From assembly GCF_018390645.1 (NCBI RefSeq), contig NZ_JAHBGC010000005.1, positions 62,001 through 126,000 on the forward strand: a stretch of 64,000 nucleotides of DNA, in the 5' to 3' direction. Within the stretch, counting starts at the first letter, position 1. Every line of letters begins with the position of its first letter. This document shows positions 63,751 through 64,000 of the stretch, in pieces. Origin of the DNA: Ancylobacter dichloromethanicus (lineage in GTDB: Bacteria > Pseudomonadota > Alphaproteobacteria > Rhizobiales > Xanthobacteraceae). The notes beneath the pieces are model-generated. The model was given only the letters and a program-made list of their open reading frames with translations, did no database searches and was not told the DNA's origin. The position numbers and the translations under genes were made by a program.

Positions 63751-64000
63751 ATGGACGCCACTCTCAGCGGAAGGCAGGCGGGCCCCGACCTGATCGCCGC
63801 GCACAAGCCGACGGGTCGGGTCAGTGACCCCGTCTTTGTCGGCATTCTCTGGGCCAGCGGCATTCTCGTGCTGTTGCTGCTCGGCCTCATCATCGCCATG
63901 CTGTTTGAGGGCGGCCTTCCGGCGCTCCGCGAATTCGGCATATCGTTCGTCTGGTCGACGACCTGGAATCCGGTTACCGAGGTTTTCGGCGCCGGCGTCA
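63751..64000 (+). CDS. pstC: Phosphate ABC transporter permease PstC, N-terminal part
   Basis: The frame from the ATG at 63751 encodes MDATLSGRQAGPDLIAAHKP and then a first membrane helix (GILWASGILVLLLLGLIIAM), FEGGLPALREFGISFVWSTT and WNPVTEVFGAG, the typical beginning of PstC. About 83 codons are present and the gene runs out of the window on the right. Located 185 nt after pstS, across a hairpin; part of the phoR-pst cluster. Confidence 0.9.
   Translation, partial: MDATLSGRQAGPDLIAAHKPTGRVSDPVFVGILWASGILVLLLLGLIIAMLFEGGLPALREFGISFVWSTTWNPVTEVFGAGV

Overview
This window is a continuous stretch of GC-rich bacterial chromosome. The gene families and their order (pmtA-like methyltransferase next to dnaJ/dnaK, waaA-lpxK-DUF2093, argB-HAD-dapD-dapE, MmcB, DUF4170, DUF6101, TIGR02301 and an RpoH promoter of alphaproteobacterial type) point to an alphaproteobacterium of the order Hyphomicrobiales (Rhizobiales), perhaps near Xanthobacteraceae. 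The genus is an inference. I see no rRNA, tRNA, CRISPR array, intact insertion sequence or prophage. Most of the window is vertically inherited housekeeping DNA with a few scars and small accessory pieces.

Layout. 1-3.5 kb: trpS (cut by the window edge), murJ and a PfkB sugar/nucleoside kinase. 3.5-6.5 kb: a tight minus-strand operon of ECF sigma factor, anti-sigma factor, Bax-inhibitor-1-like protein and DUF2076 protein, closed by a terminator. 6.7-15.7 kb: M20 amidohydrolase, MFS transporter, TauE/SafE exporter, transaldolase, a CYTH-like protein, a two-gene chromate transporter, an AIM24-like protein, a Trp-rich secreted peptide, a decayed DUF1275 gene and a DUF6101 protein. 15.8-22.1 kb: an envelope block (inositol-phosphatase-like, DUF4170, DUF374 acyltransferase, waaA, lpxK, DUF2093) and xseA. 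22.3-31 kb: glyQ and glyS separated by an MHS-family transporter, DUF3096, DoxX and ppdK. 31-37 kb: a MerR regulator overlapping a carboxymuconolactone-decarboxylase-like gene, an orphan truncated Phd antitoxin, mutS, mmcB and a MATE transporter. 37-43 kb: argB, a nucleotidase, dapD and dapE (arginine and lysine/peptidoglycan precursors), then small secreted or conserved proteins. 43-51 kb: rpsU, a tandem DUF1330 protein, pyrF, an FMN reductase, a PmtA-like methyltransferase, dnaJ, dnaK and a TIM-barrel isomerase. 51-59 kb: VOC protein, GST, queG, an epimerase, a TetR regulator, kup and an MprF-flippase-like protein. 59-64 kb: a secreted protein, ppk2, phoR, pstS and the start of pstC, a phosphate-starvation locus with a triple Pho-box repeat.

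Features that the housekeeping annotation does not explain: a roughly 210-bp, roughly 45% GC in-frame patch inside glyS; a 50-codon Phd-type antitoxin with no toxin beside it; a DUF1275 fragment lying behind the terminator of the Trp-rich peptide; the sigma/anti-sigma/BI-1/DUF2076 operon; a 578-bp gap upstream of kup holding a strong TetR-type operator and a large hairpin; several perfect palindromes and hairpins; and at least three families of interspersed palindromic repeats. No complete and clearly new defence or mobile system is visible. The best candidates for undescribed biology are the envelope-stress-like sigma operon, the glyS insert and the non-coding structures upstream of kup and ppdK.
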